Source of the DNA: an uncultured Sphingobacteriales bacterium
Lineage (GTDB): Bacteria > Bacteroidota > Bacteroidia > Chitinophagales > Chitinophagaceae
NCBI GenBank assembly: GCA_937871285.1
Contig: CALMQS010000080.1
Location: 1 to 49,489, forward strand
Direction of reading: 5' to 3'
DNA: 49,489 nt
Position numbers and translations under genes: made by a program. Each line of letters begins with the position of its first letter. Position 1 is the stretch's first letter. Below, piece after piece: positions 35,289 to 43,654 of the stretch. The notes beneath the pieces are model-generated. The model ran no database searches. It was not told the origin of the DNA and worked only from the letters and a program-made list of their open reading frames with translations.

Positions 35289-35465
35289 ATGCGTTAGTGT
35301 TAAGATGGAAAGTTGATACCGGGTTTAGATTTACTGCAGACAAATGTAGGAATACTATAGCTGCTGCTAACCATTGTATTTCTCACAGGAGGTGCTTATC
35401 TTGTTCTGTATTTTGTTACTGATCCATTATAGCTCATTCCTATTATTCATCTTAACAAATGGGTT

Positions 35466-35762
35466 ATGTACATCTTTCGTGAAATTTTCCATCTTCAGTT
35501 TGGCCGCTACCGCGATGCCAAAGCTTTATTGGATGAAGGCATGCAAAAAGGCTTATTGCTTCATCCCACCGGCACAAGGGTTTTAACCGATTTTACCGGC
35601 GAAGGTTACCGCCTGATTATTGAATTACCCTATGCCCGTTTGGCCGATTATGAAGCCGATCTGAAAAAAGAACTGGGCGGTGATCAATGGAAAAGCTGGT
35701 ATGAGCAATTTAAGCCCCTGGTGTTGTTTTCAGAAAGGGAGATCATGAAACAGGTAATGTAG
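35466..35762 (+). CDS. Small hypothetical protein, possibly alpha-beta-barrel (NIPSNAP/ABM-like)
   Basis: A 98-residue soluble protein. The N-terminal strand MYIFREIFHLQFGRYRDAK followed by a helix, then a second strand region TDFTGEGYRLIIELPYARLA and helix, resembles the dimeric alpha-beta barrel of NIPSNAP or Dabb families. I cannot name a family with certainty. It is isolated, 11 bp from the convergent 3' end of the GH20-like gene, and on the opposite strand from both neighbours. Confidence 0.65.
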   Translation: MYIFREIFHLQFGRYRDAKALLDEGMQKGLLLHPTGTRVLTDFTGEGYRLIIELPYARLADYEADLKKELGGDQWKSWYEQFKPLVLFSEREIMKQVM

Positions 35763-35772
35763 TATCCGCTGT

Positions 35773-36882
35773 TTATTGCAGCTTATTGATTTCCTGGTAA
35801 AGTACCCGGAAGCAATCCCATGGCGTATTGCCGGCTGCAGAAGCATTTTCTGTGCCGCCATAATAACCACGCAGGAATCCATCGGCGCCCGACCATACGG
35901 TTTGAACCATTCCCCGGAACCTGGAGTTCATTTCAGGTGTGGATCCATTTCTGAAGCTTACCATATCGTTTAACTGGCTCACAGCAATGGATGGATTTCG
36001 CCAGGGACAGGTAACTACGTTGAACCCTTTCATGGCAAAGTATACCGCCGTTTTATCGGGACGTTCATAATGCCAGTCGCATATCACTACACCTTTGGGG
36101 ATCATATCAATTGCCTGGTGGGTATTGTTATGACTGGCTTCCCACATACCCAACCCTGTAGCATACCCGTCAATCAGCCTGTCGCCCCAGATCCATAATT
36201 TTCTTCCTGAACCGGCAAGATGGTCGTGTATACGGGTTACTTCTCCTGCAAACAGTTCCGCCTTATCTTTTCCGCCGCAGCGGGGGCACCTGGCATCGCC
36301 AATATAAAATACTTCATCCATGCCCGCATGAAAAGCATCCGTTTCAAAAGCATCGCAGATCTCATCCATCAATGCGAATACAATTTTATGAACGCCGGGA
36401 TGCAGGGGGCAATAACTCTTGCAGTACAAACTGTCTGCATTGGGCCATACATATTTTTCCGGCATTTTTACATGGGGTGTTTCATCAAATTGCGGGTATA
36501 CGCGCAAAAGACTGGATGTTTTGTTTGCCCAGGACTGGTGTCCGAGCAGGTTAACCTGTGGTATTACTTTTATGCCGTTCGCCCGGCAGGCGGCTACTAT
36601 TTTTTTAACATCTGTTTTTGATAAAGCAATGCTGTCGCGCAATTCAGGGTGACTGGTATATTGATAATTATAATCTACACGAAGGATCAGTGTGTTTACC
36701 TTGCGGGGAGCCAGTTCCTTATTGATAAAAGTTACAAATGAATCCACACCTTTTGGCATCGGCGCCGCAATGCAAAACCCACGAACAGGTAATATACTGT
36801 CTAAAGTATTTTGAGCTAAAGCATTGCTGCTTACCATAAAAATGATCATGGAAAAAAGGAAAAGGATACTTGTTTTTTTCAT
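35773..36882 (-). CDS. GH20-like beta-N-acetylhexosaminidase family protein
   Basis: About 369 residues. MKKTSILFL was chosen as the start since it opens a signal peptide (to ALAQ); upstream in-frame codons run into the DinB 3'-end repeat and are not coding. The rest is a TIM barrel of glycoside hydrolase family 20 type: strands TLILRVD, IKVIPQVNLLGH and the catalytic D189-E190 in FHAGMDEVFYIGD, which replaces the common HIGGDE. A CPRC pair (199-202) follows the catalytic Glu loop and is unusual. GH20 enzymes release GlcNAc or GalNAc with substrate assistance. No separate N-terminal GH20b domain is present. Likely periplasmic or secreted; possible link to the glycan genes downstream at 37.9-49.1 kb is inferred. 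Confidence 0.82.
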   Translation of the reverse strand: MKKTSILFLFSMIIFMVSSNALAQNTLDSILPVRGFCIAAPMPKGVDSFVTFINKELAPRKVNTLILRVDYNYQYTSHPELRDSIALSKTDVKKIVAACRANGIKVIPQVNLLGHQSWANKTSSLLRVYPQFDETPHVKMPEKYVWPNADSLYCKSYCPLHPGVHKIVFALMDEICDAFETDAFHAGMDEVFYIGDARCPRCGGKDKAELFAGEVTRIHDHLAGSGRKLWIWGDRLIDGYATGLGMWEASHNNTHQAIDMIPKGVVICDWHYERPDKTAVYFAMKGFNVVTCPWRNPSIAVSQLNDMVSFRNGSTPEMNSRFRGMVQTVWSGADGFLRGYYGGTENASAAGNTPWDCFRVLYQEINKLQ

Positions 36883-36940
36883 AAAACCAATATACTGCAT
36901 TTTTGTTGAAACAATCCGGCATAGCAAAACAATATATTTT

Positions 36941-37386
36941 TTGACACATAGGCACATAGTTGCATAGGAACACATAGTGTGCTTGGGTAATTTACAGACA
37001 CTCCATATCCGGCACCTGGTGCAATGGTGTAAGAGGTGTTAATATAGTATCTATGATCCTACTGTGCCTATGTGTTTAATTTTTTTGACTACGGGTAAGC
37101 TACAGGCTCCATATCCAGCACCTGGTGCAAATGATGTAAGAGGCTTTATAATATCTATCATCCTACTGTGCCTATGTATTAATTGTTTTGACACATAGGC
37201 ACATAGTTGCATAGGAACACATAGTGTGCTTGGGTAATTTGCAGACTCCATATCCGGCACCTGGTGAAAATGATGTAAGAGACTTTATAATATCTATGAT
37301 CCTACTGTGCCTATGTGTTTTTTTTTGATTACGGGTAAGCCACAGGTTCCATATCCAGCACCTGGTGCAAATGATGCAGGAGGTGT
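36941..37386. repeat. Tandem array derived from the DinB 3' end plus spacer
   Basis: Four versions of a unit whose core is TCCATATCC(A/G)GCACCTGGTG start at 37002, 37108, 37247 and 37348; the last is the real 3' end of the DinB-like gene. Spacings are 106, 139 and 101 bp, so types A (with CATAGGCACATAGTTGCAT) and B (with ACGGGTAAGC) alternate and a higher-order A+B unit of about 240 bp is doubled. On the minus strand the 37108 copy still reads LLHHLHQVLDMEPVAYP-stop, like the gene. Copies of ACACATAGGCACA and its complement TGTGCCTATGT flank the units and can pair into hairpins with T-runs. This fills most of the 446-bp gap. Confidence 0.85.
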
Positions 37387-37781
37387 TTATTATAATCTTC
37401 GGCTACCCAGGCAATTGTATGGGGTTCGCTTGTGCATACCGTTCTGTTTTGCTTTTCAGATGAAGTATTGTTCAGTATAACACAAATATGCCGGTTCAGC
37501 AGTTGCCACAGTTGAATTAAGTCTTGCACACAATATTCCTTGTAATTGCATATGCTTACCCACTCATCCTGCTGGTAGGTAATCCGGGGCTCATCTTCAT
37601 ATTGCGCTACAATAAACCGTCTGATATTATTTTGTGCTGAATCTACCAAATGACCCAGTATTTCTTTTTTGCTCCATTTGTGCGGTAATGGTTTGTATGT
37701 GTAATTTGCCTCATTAATCCCTGCCAGCAGCAGACTGTATTTTTCAACAATAGCCTGCAGTTCATGGATGGTAGCTGTCAT
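37329..37781 (-). CDS. DinB-like superfamily protein
   Basis: A 150-residue four-helix-bundle protein of the DinB/YfiT-like type. Seen: WSKKEILGHLVDSAQNNIRR (metal-binding His in helix 2), FIVAQYEDEPRITYQQDEW, and YNKHLLHHLHQVLDM with the second His pair near the C terminus. These are the usual three-His metal positions. Family members are metal-dependent thiol transferases or of unknown function; no substrate can be named. The codons for the last 17 residues are repeated downstream in the tandem array, but this copy is intact with a stop TAA. Confidence 0.88.
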   Translation of the reverse strand: MTATIHELQAIVEKYSLLLAGINEANYTYKPLPHKWSKKEILGHLVDSAQNNIRRFIVAQYEDEPRITYQQDEWVSICNYKEYCVQDLIQLWQLLNRHICVILNNTSSEKQNRTVCTSEPHTIAWVAEDYNKHLLHHLHQVLDMEPVAYP

Positions 37782-37919
37782 AGCGATGTAAATTGTTCAT
37801 AAAATTATAGCATTTGTTTTAGGCGCAACCCCAATTTTTGTCTTTATTCGCATTGCGTAGTTGCTGAAGTTTGGCGATAATGATTGGTATAAAGCGCACT
37901 GCCTGTAAAATAACTTGAA

Positions 37920-39461
37920 GTGAAGAGAGCCTGTTTATTTGCCGCTTTTCTTTTGTCCTGGTTTATTGCACCCGTGGTATCATCCGCGCAGAATAAACCC
38001 AAACCCAATATCATCTTTTTTTTGGTAGATGATATGGGCTGGCAGGATACTTCGGTTCCTTTCTGGACGGAAGCAACGCCTTTTAACCATTTGTATCATA
38101 CACCCGCCATGGAGCGGCTGGCGGCCTCGGGCATGAAATTTACCCAGGCTTATGCCAGCAGCGTGTGTTCGCCTACCCGTGTGAGCTTGATGACAGGAAT
38201 GAATGCGGCAAGGCACCGGGTAACCAACTGGACTTTGCGAAAAAATGCCTCTAATGATGCGAAAGACGATGTGCTTGAGTATCCGCTATGGAATGTAAAT
38301 GGCTTATCGCCCGTTCCCGGTATTGAGCGCACCGTGTATGCTACCCCGTTACCCGCTGTACTACGGAACAACGGGTATTATACCATTCATTGCGGTAAAG
38401 CGCACTGGGGCGCAATAGCCACGCCTGGGGCTGATCCCAAGAACCTGGGCTTTGACGTGAATATTGCCGGCCACGCTGCAGGCGGCCCGGCCACTTACCA
38501 GGGACGAAATGATTTTGGTAACAATTCGCCAGACGCCGGCAAACAGGTATGGGCCATTCCGGGACTGCAAAAATACTGGGGGCAGGATATTAACCTGAGC
38601 GATGCGCTTACCAGGGAAGCTATGCTGGCAATGGATACTGCCCTCTCATTGCATAAGCCATTCTATTTGTATTTATCGCATTACGCCATACATGTTCCGT
38701 TGGAAGCCGACCATCGCTACTATAAAAAGTATCAGGATCAGGGCTTGCCCGAAAGTGAAGCCCGGTATGCTTCTATGATAGAAGGCATGGACAAAAGCTT
38801 AGATGACATTTTGAATTACATTGATGAAAAAGGTATTGCCGGCAATACGATCATCATTTTTATGTCGGACAACGGCGGACTGAGTGCCCATGCCCGGGCA
38901 GGCAGTCCCCATACCCATAACGCCCCGCTCAACAGTGGCAAGGGCTCTGCCTATGAAGGCGGCATACGGGAGCCTATGCTGGTAAGATGGCCGGGTGTTA
39001 CCGAAGGCGGCAGTACCTGTGATCAATATATTATTGCTGAAGATTTTTTCCCAACCATCCTTTCTTTGGCTAAAATAAAAACGCCGGAAACGGTACAGCA
39101 TGTTGATGGTATATCTTTTGAAGATCTTTTAAAAAATCCGCAGGCCAAAAGAAAAAGCCGTAACCTGTACTGGCATTTTCCCAATAACTGGGGTCCTGCA
39201 GGACCCGGTATCGGAGCAACCAGTTCCATCCGTTCCGGCAACTGGAAACTGATCTACTATTATAAAGATGCACGATCGGAATTATTTAATATAAAAGACG
39301 ATATCGGAGAGAAGAATAACATTGCACAAAAATACCCGGCTATGGTGAAAAGCCTGGCCAGCCGGCTAACAGTATATTTAAAAGAGGTAAAAGCCCAAAG
39401 GCCGGTGTATAAATCAAATGGTAAGCACACGCCCTGGCCGGGTGAAAGAGCATCCTTATAA
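37920..39461 (+). CDS. Secreted sulfatase (arylsulfatase family)
   Basis: A 513-residue sulfatase with a signal peptide (to about SSAQ), starting at GTG. The formylglycine motif C-x-P-x-R is C83-S-P-T-R (SVCSPTRVSLMTG), the N-terminal metal site is FFLVDDMGWQD, and the second site is IIIFMSDNGG; the family C-terminal ERASL end and HCGKAHWG are also present. It removes sulfate esters from glycans and needs a maturase (anSME) to convert Cys83; none is in the window. It starts a plus-strand run with a 22-bp gap to the next gene, which marks a co-transcribed pair. Confidence 0.93.
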   Translation: MKRACLFAAFLLSWFIAPVVSSAQNKPKPNIIFFLVDDMGWQDTSVPFWTEATPFNHLYHTPAMERLAASGMKFTQAYASSVCSPTRVSLMTGMNAARHRVTNWTLRKNASNDAKDDVLEYPLWNVNGLSPVPGIERTVYATPLPAVLRNNGYYTIHCGKAHWGAIATPGADPKNLGFDVNIAGHAAGGPATYQGRNDFGNNSPDAGKQVWAIPGLQKYWGQDINLSDALTREAMLAMDTALSLHKPFYLYLSHYAIHVPLEADHRYYKKYQDQGLPESEARYASMIEGMDKSLDDILNYIDEKGIAGNTIIIFMSDNGGLSAHARAGSPHTHNAPLNSGKGSAYEGGIREPMLVRWPGVTEGGSTCDQYIIAEDFFPTILSLAKIKTPETVQHVDGISFEDLLKNPQAKRKSRNLYWHFPNNWGPAGPGIGATSSIRSGNWKLIYYYKDARSELFNIKDDIGEKNNIAQKYPAMVKSLASRLTVYLKEVKAQRPVYKSNGKHTPWPGERASL

Positions 39462-39483
39462 ATACAAGTTAAAAAACCGGAGT

Positions 39484-41259
39484 ATGAAATTAAAATACCT
39501 GTTTGGGATACTGATCTGTTTTTTAATAGCTGAAAAAGCCGCGGCGCAAACAACAGAAACCATTACCTGGTGGAACCCTGCCGGCAATGCCTTTCCTGTT
39601 CTTGAAGGGCAGGCATGGCCAAAGGAAGTGAAAAGCTTTTACGACCGCTTACCCGCTAGAGCCGAACAAACCGTAAGAAAAGAAGTATGGAATTTATCGC
39701 GGCACAGCGCTGGACTGTACATTAAATTCAAAACGAATGCAAGTAACATTGTGGTTCGCTACGGCGTAACTTCAACAGGCAACTTCGCCATGCCGCATAT
39801 GCCGGCTACCGGAGTGAGTGGAGTAGACCTGTATGCTATTGACCATAGTGGAAACTGGGTGTGGGCGCCGGGGCAATATAATTTTTCTGATACGATAACC
39901 TACCGGTATGCCAATATAGAAGCAGACACGCAATTTAAAGGAAGGGATTGCGAATTCAGGCTGTTCCTTCCCCTATACAATGCCGTTAGCTGGATGGAAA
40001 TTGGCGTTCCGGAAGGAAATACGTTTATCCCAATGCCGCTTTCAGAAGAAAAGCCGGTGGTGATCTATGGCACTTCTATAGCCCAGGGCGGTTGTGCATC
40101 CCGGCCCGGCATGGCATGGACGGCTATATTAGAACGGCAGTTGGATTATCCCTTAGTCAATCTCGGTTTTTCAGGTAATGGAAGATTAGAAAAGCCGGTG
40201 ATTGACCTGATGACAGAAATTGACGCTAAAATATACGTGCTCGATTGTTTGCCTAACCTGGTAGGTGTTCCCGATGAAGAACTGGAAAATAAAATCAGGG
40301 AATCTGTGAAAGGCTTGCAGAATAAACGTCCTTCCACACCCATATTATTGGTTGAACACAGCCTGGGCTCCCATTCGGGTATCATCAATGCTAAAAGAGT
40401 GGAGGATTGTGAAAGATCAACAAAGGTATTGCAGCAAACCTTTGCGAAGCTAAAAAGCGAAGGTGTAAAAAATATCTATATATTATCCAGTACTGCGCTG
40501 GGTATGGATATTAATTCAACCGTAGACGGCAGCCATCCCACCGACCTGGGCATGAAGCAGCACGCCGACGCATACACGAAAGCCATCCGCGAAATTGTGC
40601 ATGAGCCTGCAAACCCGGCATACAGTACTACGCAGCCTGTTATACAAACCCGCGACGGGTACAACTGGCGTGGAAGACACAATGCCATCATTGAACTCAA
40701 TAAAAAATCTCCACCCCGTAATGGAATTATCGCTAATTCCATTATTCATTACTGGGCGGGTGAACCCAAAGACCCGATTGTAAGGGGAGAAGATTCGTGG
40801 AACCGCTACCTGGCGCCACTGGATCTCAGGAATATGGCATTTGGCTGGGACAGGATAGAAAATGCGCTATGGCGGGTATACCATGGTGCATTAGACGGAT
40901 ATACCGCAAAGCACGTGGTGATCATGATCGGCACCAATAATTTGGCCATCAATACCAATGAAGAAATAATAGCAGGATTGAAACTGTTGGTGGAAGCCGT
41001 TCAACTGCGTCAGCCGGGAACAGCCATACTGCTTTCTGGTATATTTCCAAGAAGAGATATGGAAAAAAGAGTGGGGGAGATCAATGGAAAAATTACAAAA
41101 CTGGCAGCGGCAATGAAGGTTACCTATATTAACCCCGGCCGGGTATTCCTTAAGGCTTCCGGTAAAATTGATGAAAATCTTTTTAGCGACGGACTGCATC
41201 CTAATGCGGCGGGCTATAATAAGCTGGCGCCGGTGCTGGCGGCTTACCTTAAAAAATAA
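39484..41259 (+). CDS. Secreted protein with two SGNH esterase domains
   Basis: A 591-residue protein; MKLKYLFGIL opens a signal peptide (to AAAQ). Residues ~25-190 are an SGNH_hydro_N-type beta domain. First SGNH domain: S198 in VVIYGTSIAQGG, block with GFSGNG (228-233) and D348-H351 in DGSHPTD. Second SGNH domain: S419 in IANSIIHYW, N485 in GTNN, and D569-H572 in DGLHPNAAGY, with the usual block-I Asp replaced by Asn (NSI instead of DSI). Two different esterase domains in one chain suggest removal of two acyl decorations from a glycan. It sits 22 bp after the sulfatase, so both probably attack the same substituted polymer. Confidence 0.85.
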   Translation: MKLKYLFGILICFLIAEKAAAQTTETITWWNPAGNAFPVLEGQAWPKEVKSFYDRLPARAEQTVRKEVWNLSRHSAGLYIKFKTNASNIVVRYGVTSTGNFAMPHMPATGVSGVDLYAIDHSGNWVWAPGQYNFSDTITYRYANIEADTQFKGRDCEFRLFLPLYNAVSWMEIGVPEGNTFIPMPLSEEKPVVIYGTSIAQGGCASRPGMAWTAILERQLDYPLVNLGFSGNGRLEKPVIDLMTEIDAKIYVLDCLPNLVGVPDEELENKIRESVKGLQNKRPSTPILLVEHSLGSHSGIINAKRVEDCERSTKVLQQTFAKLKSEGVKNIYILSSTALGMDINSTVDGSHPTDLGMKQHADAYTKAIREIVHEPANPAYSTTQPVIQTRDGYNWRGRHNAIIELNKKSPPRNGIIANSIIHYWAGEPKDPIVRGEDSWNRYLAPLDLRNMAFGWDRIENALWRVYHGALDGYTAKHVVIMIGTNNLAINTNEEIIAGLKLLVEAVQLRQPGTAILLSGIFPRRDMEKRVGEINGKITKLAAAMKVTYINPGRVFLKASGKIDENLFSDGLHPNAAGYNKLAPVLAAYLKK

Positions 41260-41341
41260 TAGCGTTTGATAATCCCTTGCTTAGTATCTTTCAAATTTTT
41301 GAATGATACGGGGAAAGATTATGAAACCATAAACCACCAGT

Positions 41342-43480
41342 ATGAAGTATTTGATTTATTTAAGCTTAACTTTTGGTTGTATTGTTGTTAGCGCCCAGGA
41401 AAAATCTTTGCAATGGCAGCAGGTGGCGCCGGGCGTATGGAAAGCTGTAGCAGGTGTTCCGGAAGAGATAAGCCCTTTAAGCATTGCCGGTATACAGCCC
41501 AATGAGCAGGCGCTTGCAAAGCTGGGTGAGCCGGTTTTTCCGGCAAACTTACGGCAAAGTGTAAACGAAATTTTCGATGCAAAGACCCTGCTTCGGTTTC
41601 CTTTGGAAAAAGAAGAACAGCTTTTTGGATTGGGATTGAATTTTAAATCGGTTCAGCAAAGAGGCACCATTAAGGAATTGCAGGTAGATCATTATGGCGG
41701 AAAAGATGATGGCCGTACCCATGCGCCTGTTGCGCTATATATATCCGATAAGGGCTACGGGGTTTTGATCAATGCCGCACGTCGCATTAAAGTGTACGCG
41801 GGCATAGCCGTGCGCAAAGACAGTAAAAGCCCGCCGGAGGAAATGAACCGCAATACCCAGTCCAACTGGGATCCGCAGCCTTACTCCGATGCAGTGGAGA
41901 TAGTAGTGCCTGCGCCTGGAACAGAAGTGTATGTTTTTGCAGGCAGCAATGCTTTGGAAGTGGTGCAACGTTATAATCTGTTTTGCGGCGGAGGTGTATT
42001 GCCACCCAAGTGGGGACTGGGTTTTACCCAACGTACCCCAACACTTTTTTCAGATAAGCAGGTGATGGAAGAAGTGGATGCTTTTGAACAAAGAGGATAT
42101 CCTTTAAGCTTTATAGGACTGGAGCCTGGCTGGCAAACCTATTCCTATCCTAATAATTTCGTTTGGGATAGCGCTCGCTTTCCCCAGCCGCAAAAATTTG
42201 TCCGGGGGTTATTAGATAAAAATATTAGGGTAAACCTGTGGATCAACCCATATATATCTTCCCATTCACCCATTTACAAAGATGTGCTACCCTACACCGG
42301 TACGCATACCGTTTGGGCTGGTGTGGTACCCGACCTTACGCTACCTCCGGTACAGGATCTGTATAAAAAACTTTTTTCGCAGCAGCATCTCGGTATCGGC
42401 GTATCGGGGTACAAAGTAGATGAAACAGATGGCTACGATGTATGGCTTTGGCCCGATGGCGCTAAATTCCCTTCCGGGCTGAGCGGTGAGCAAATGCGCC
42501 AGGTATATGGGTTGCAGTTTCAGAAAATGAGCGACCAGTGGTTCCGCGAAAAAAATCAGCGTACTTACGGGTTAACGCGGGCTTCCAATGCAGGCGCGCC
42601 TTCTTTGCCTTACGTGATCTATAATGATTATTACAATCACCGCGATTTCATTACGGCTTTATGCAACAGCAGCTTTATAGGCGTGCTGTGGACGCCGGAA
42701 GCACGTTCGTCCAAAACAGCGGAAGAATGGCTGCGGCGCATGCAGTCGGTTTGCTTTTCTCCTATGGCTATGCTCAATGCATGGGCGGATGGTACCAAGC
42801 CCTGGACTTTTGCTGATGTGGCCAACGAAGTGAAATCGGTAATGCTGCTGCGCATGCAATTGCTACCCTACCTGTACAATGCATTCGCGCAATATCATTT
42901 TGAAGGAAAACCACCGGTACGGGCCATGAATTTAGAAGAAGGATTCCTTTTTAATGCGAAAGCAGAAAGGGGAAATTTGAATTCATCCGACAACCCTTAT
43001 GAAACAGCCATAAAGCAGGATATTAAAGACCAGTACATGTTGGGTGATTATATATTGGTAGCGCCGATGTTTGCCGGTGAAAAAACAAGAAAGGTAGTGT
43101 TGCCTAAAGGCAACTGGTACGATTTCTATACGGGCAAGCTTGCAGGTAATGGCGCTATAATTCAAATTGAACCGGGACTTCAAAACATTCCTTTGTTCGT
43201 AAAAGAAGGAGCCCTTATTCCAATGATCCCGCCGGTATTGCATACGCCGGGTAAGGATGAAATATTACCTTTAACGGTAAGACATTACGGACATGCGGAA
43301 AACAGTATAGAATTGTATGATGATGATGGCGAAACCTTTGACTATGAAAAAGGCGCTTATGCCAGGGCGTTATTGTCGGTAAAGAAAGATAAGAAAGCTG
43401 TTTTAAAAGGTTCGGTGGTATTACCTAAAAGCAAGGCTTTTCATTATAATAAAGTGGAGTGGGTGTTTATGACGAAGTAG
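41342..43480 (+). CDS. GH31 family glycosidase
   Basis: A 712-residue secreted protein (signal to VSAQ). It has a beta-sandwich N domain (about 20-225), the GH31 TIM barrel (about 225-540; KWGLGFTQRTPTLFSDKQV, LWINPYIS), and C-terminal beta domains (YDDDGETFDYEKG). The proposed nucleophile is D360 in GYKVDETDGYD and the acid/base D429 in YVIYNDYYNH; both regions differ from the WNDMNE and SGDN signatures of alpha-glucosidases, so specificity is likely other than glucose (for example galactosaminide or another non-glucoside). It follows the SGNH gene by 82 bp on the same strand. Confidence 0.88.
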   Translation: MKYLIYLSLTFGCIVVSAQEKSLQWQQVAPGVWKAVAGVPEEISPLSIAGIQPNEQALAKLGEPVFPANLRQSVNEIFDAKTLLRFPLEKEEQLFGLGLNFKSVQQRGTIKELQVDHYGGKDDGRTHAPVALYISDKGYGVLINAARRIKVYAGIAVRKDSKSPPEEMNRNTQSNWDPQPYSDAVEIVVPAPGTEVYVFAGSNALEVVQRYNLFCGGGVLPPKWGLGFTQRTPTLFSDKQVMEEVDAFEQRGYPLSFIGLEPGWQTYSYPNNFVWDSARFPQPQKFVRGLLDKNIRVNLWINPYISSHSPIYKDVLPYTGTHTVWAGVVPDLTLPPVQDLYKKLFSQQHLGIGVSGYKVDETDGYDVWLWPDGAKFPSGLSGEQMRQVYGLQFQKMSDQWFREKNQRTYGLTRASNAGAPSLPYVIYNDYYNHRDFITALCNSSFIGVLWTPEARSSKTAEEWLRRMQSVCFSPMAMLNAWADGTKPWTFADVANEVKSVMLLRMQLLPYLYNAFAQYHFEGKPPVRAMNLEEGFLFNAKAERGNLNSSDNPYETAIKQDIKDQYMLGDYILVAPMFAGEKTRKVVLPKGNWYDFYTGKLAGNGAIIQIEPGLQNIPLFVKEGALIPMIPPVLHTPGKDEILPLTVRHYGHAENSIELYDDDGETFDYEKGAYARALLSVKKDKKAVLKGSVVLPKSKAFHYNKVEWVFMTK

Positions 43481-43654
43481 GAGAGGAGGTTTCAGGTTAC
43501 AGGGTACAGGGTACGGGTTGCAAGGCCATAGGTTACAAGTTGCAGGGGAAACGATAGACGGGAAGGGAACGATGAAAGGGGCTTCTTCTCATGTTTCACT
43601 TCTCACTTTTCATTATTCACAATTCACTATTGACTATTCACCACTTTTCCAGAT
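43481..43654. repeat. Low-complexity spacer
   Basis: G/T-rich words (TTCAGGTTACAGGGTACAGGG) pass into CATTATTCACAATTCACTATTGACTATTCACC-like words up to the next start. Similar sequence is present near 3415-3530 and 26645-26710. No gene or strong hairpin. Confidence 0.5.

Noticed and set aside
36883..36975. 31-codon N-terminal extension of the GH20-like gene
   Set aside because: It begins inside the tandem repeat and precedes a clear signal peptide that starts at MKKTSIL, so it is not part of the protein.
37051..37260. Minus-strand open frame upstream of the GH20-like gene
   Set aside because: Made of the DinB 3'-end repeat units and spacers, with no family and frame changes between units.
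36941..37386. CRISPR array at the repeated region
   Set aside because: Spacings are about 100-140 bp and units are degenerate gene-end copies; no short identical repeats with unique spacers and no cas gene.
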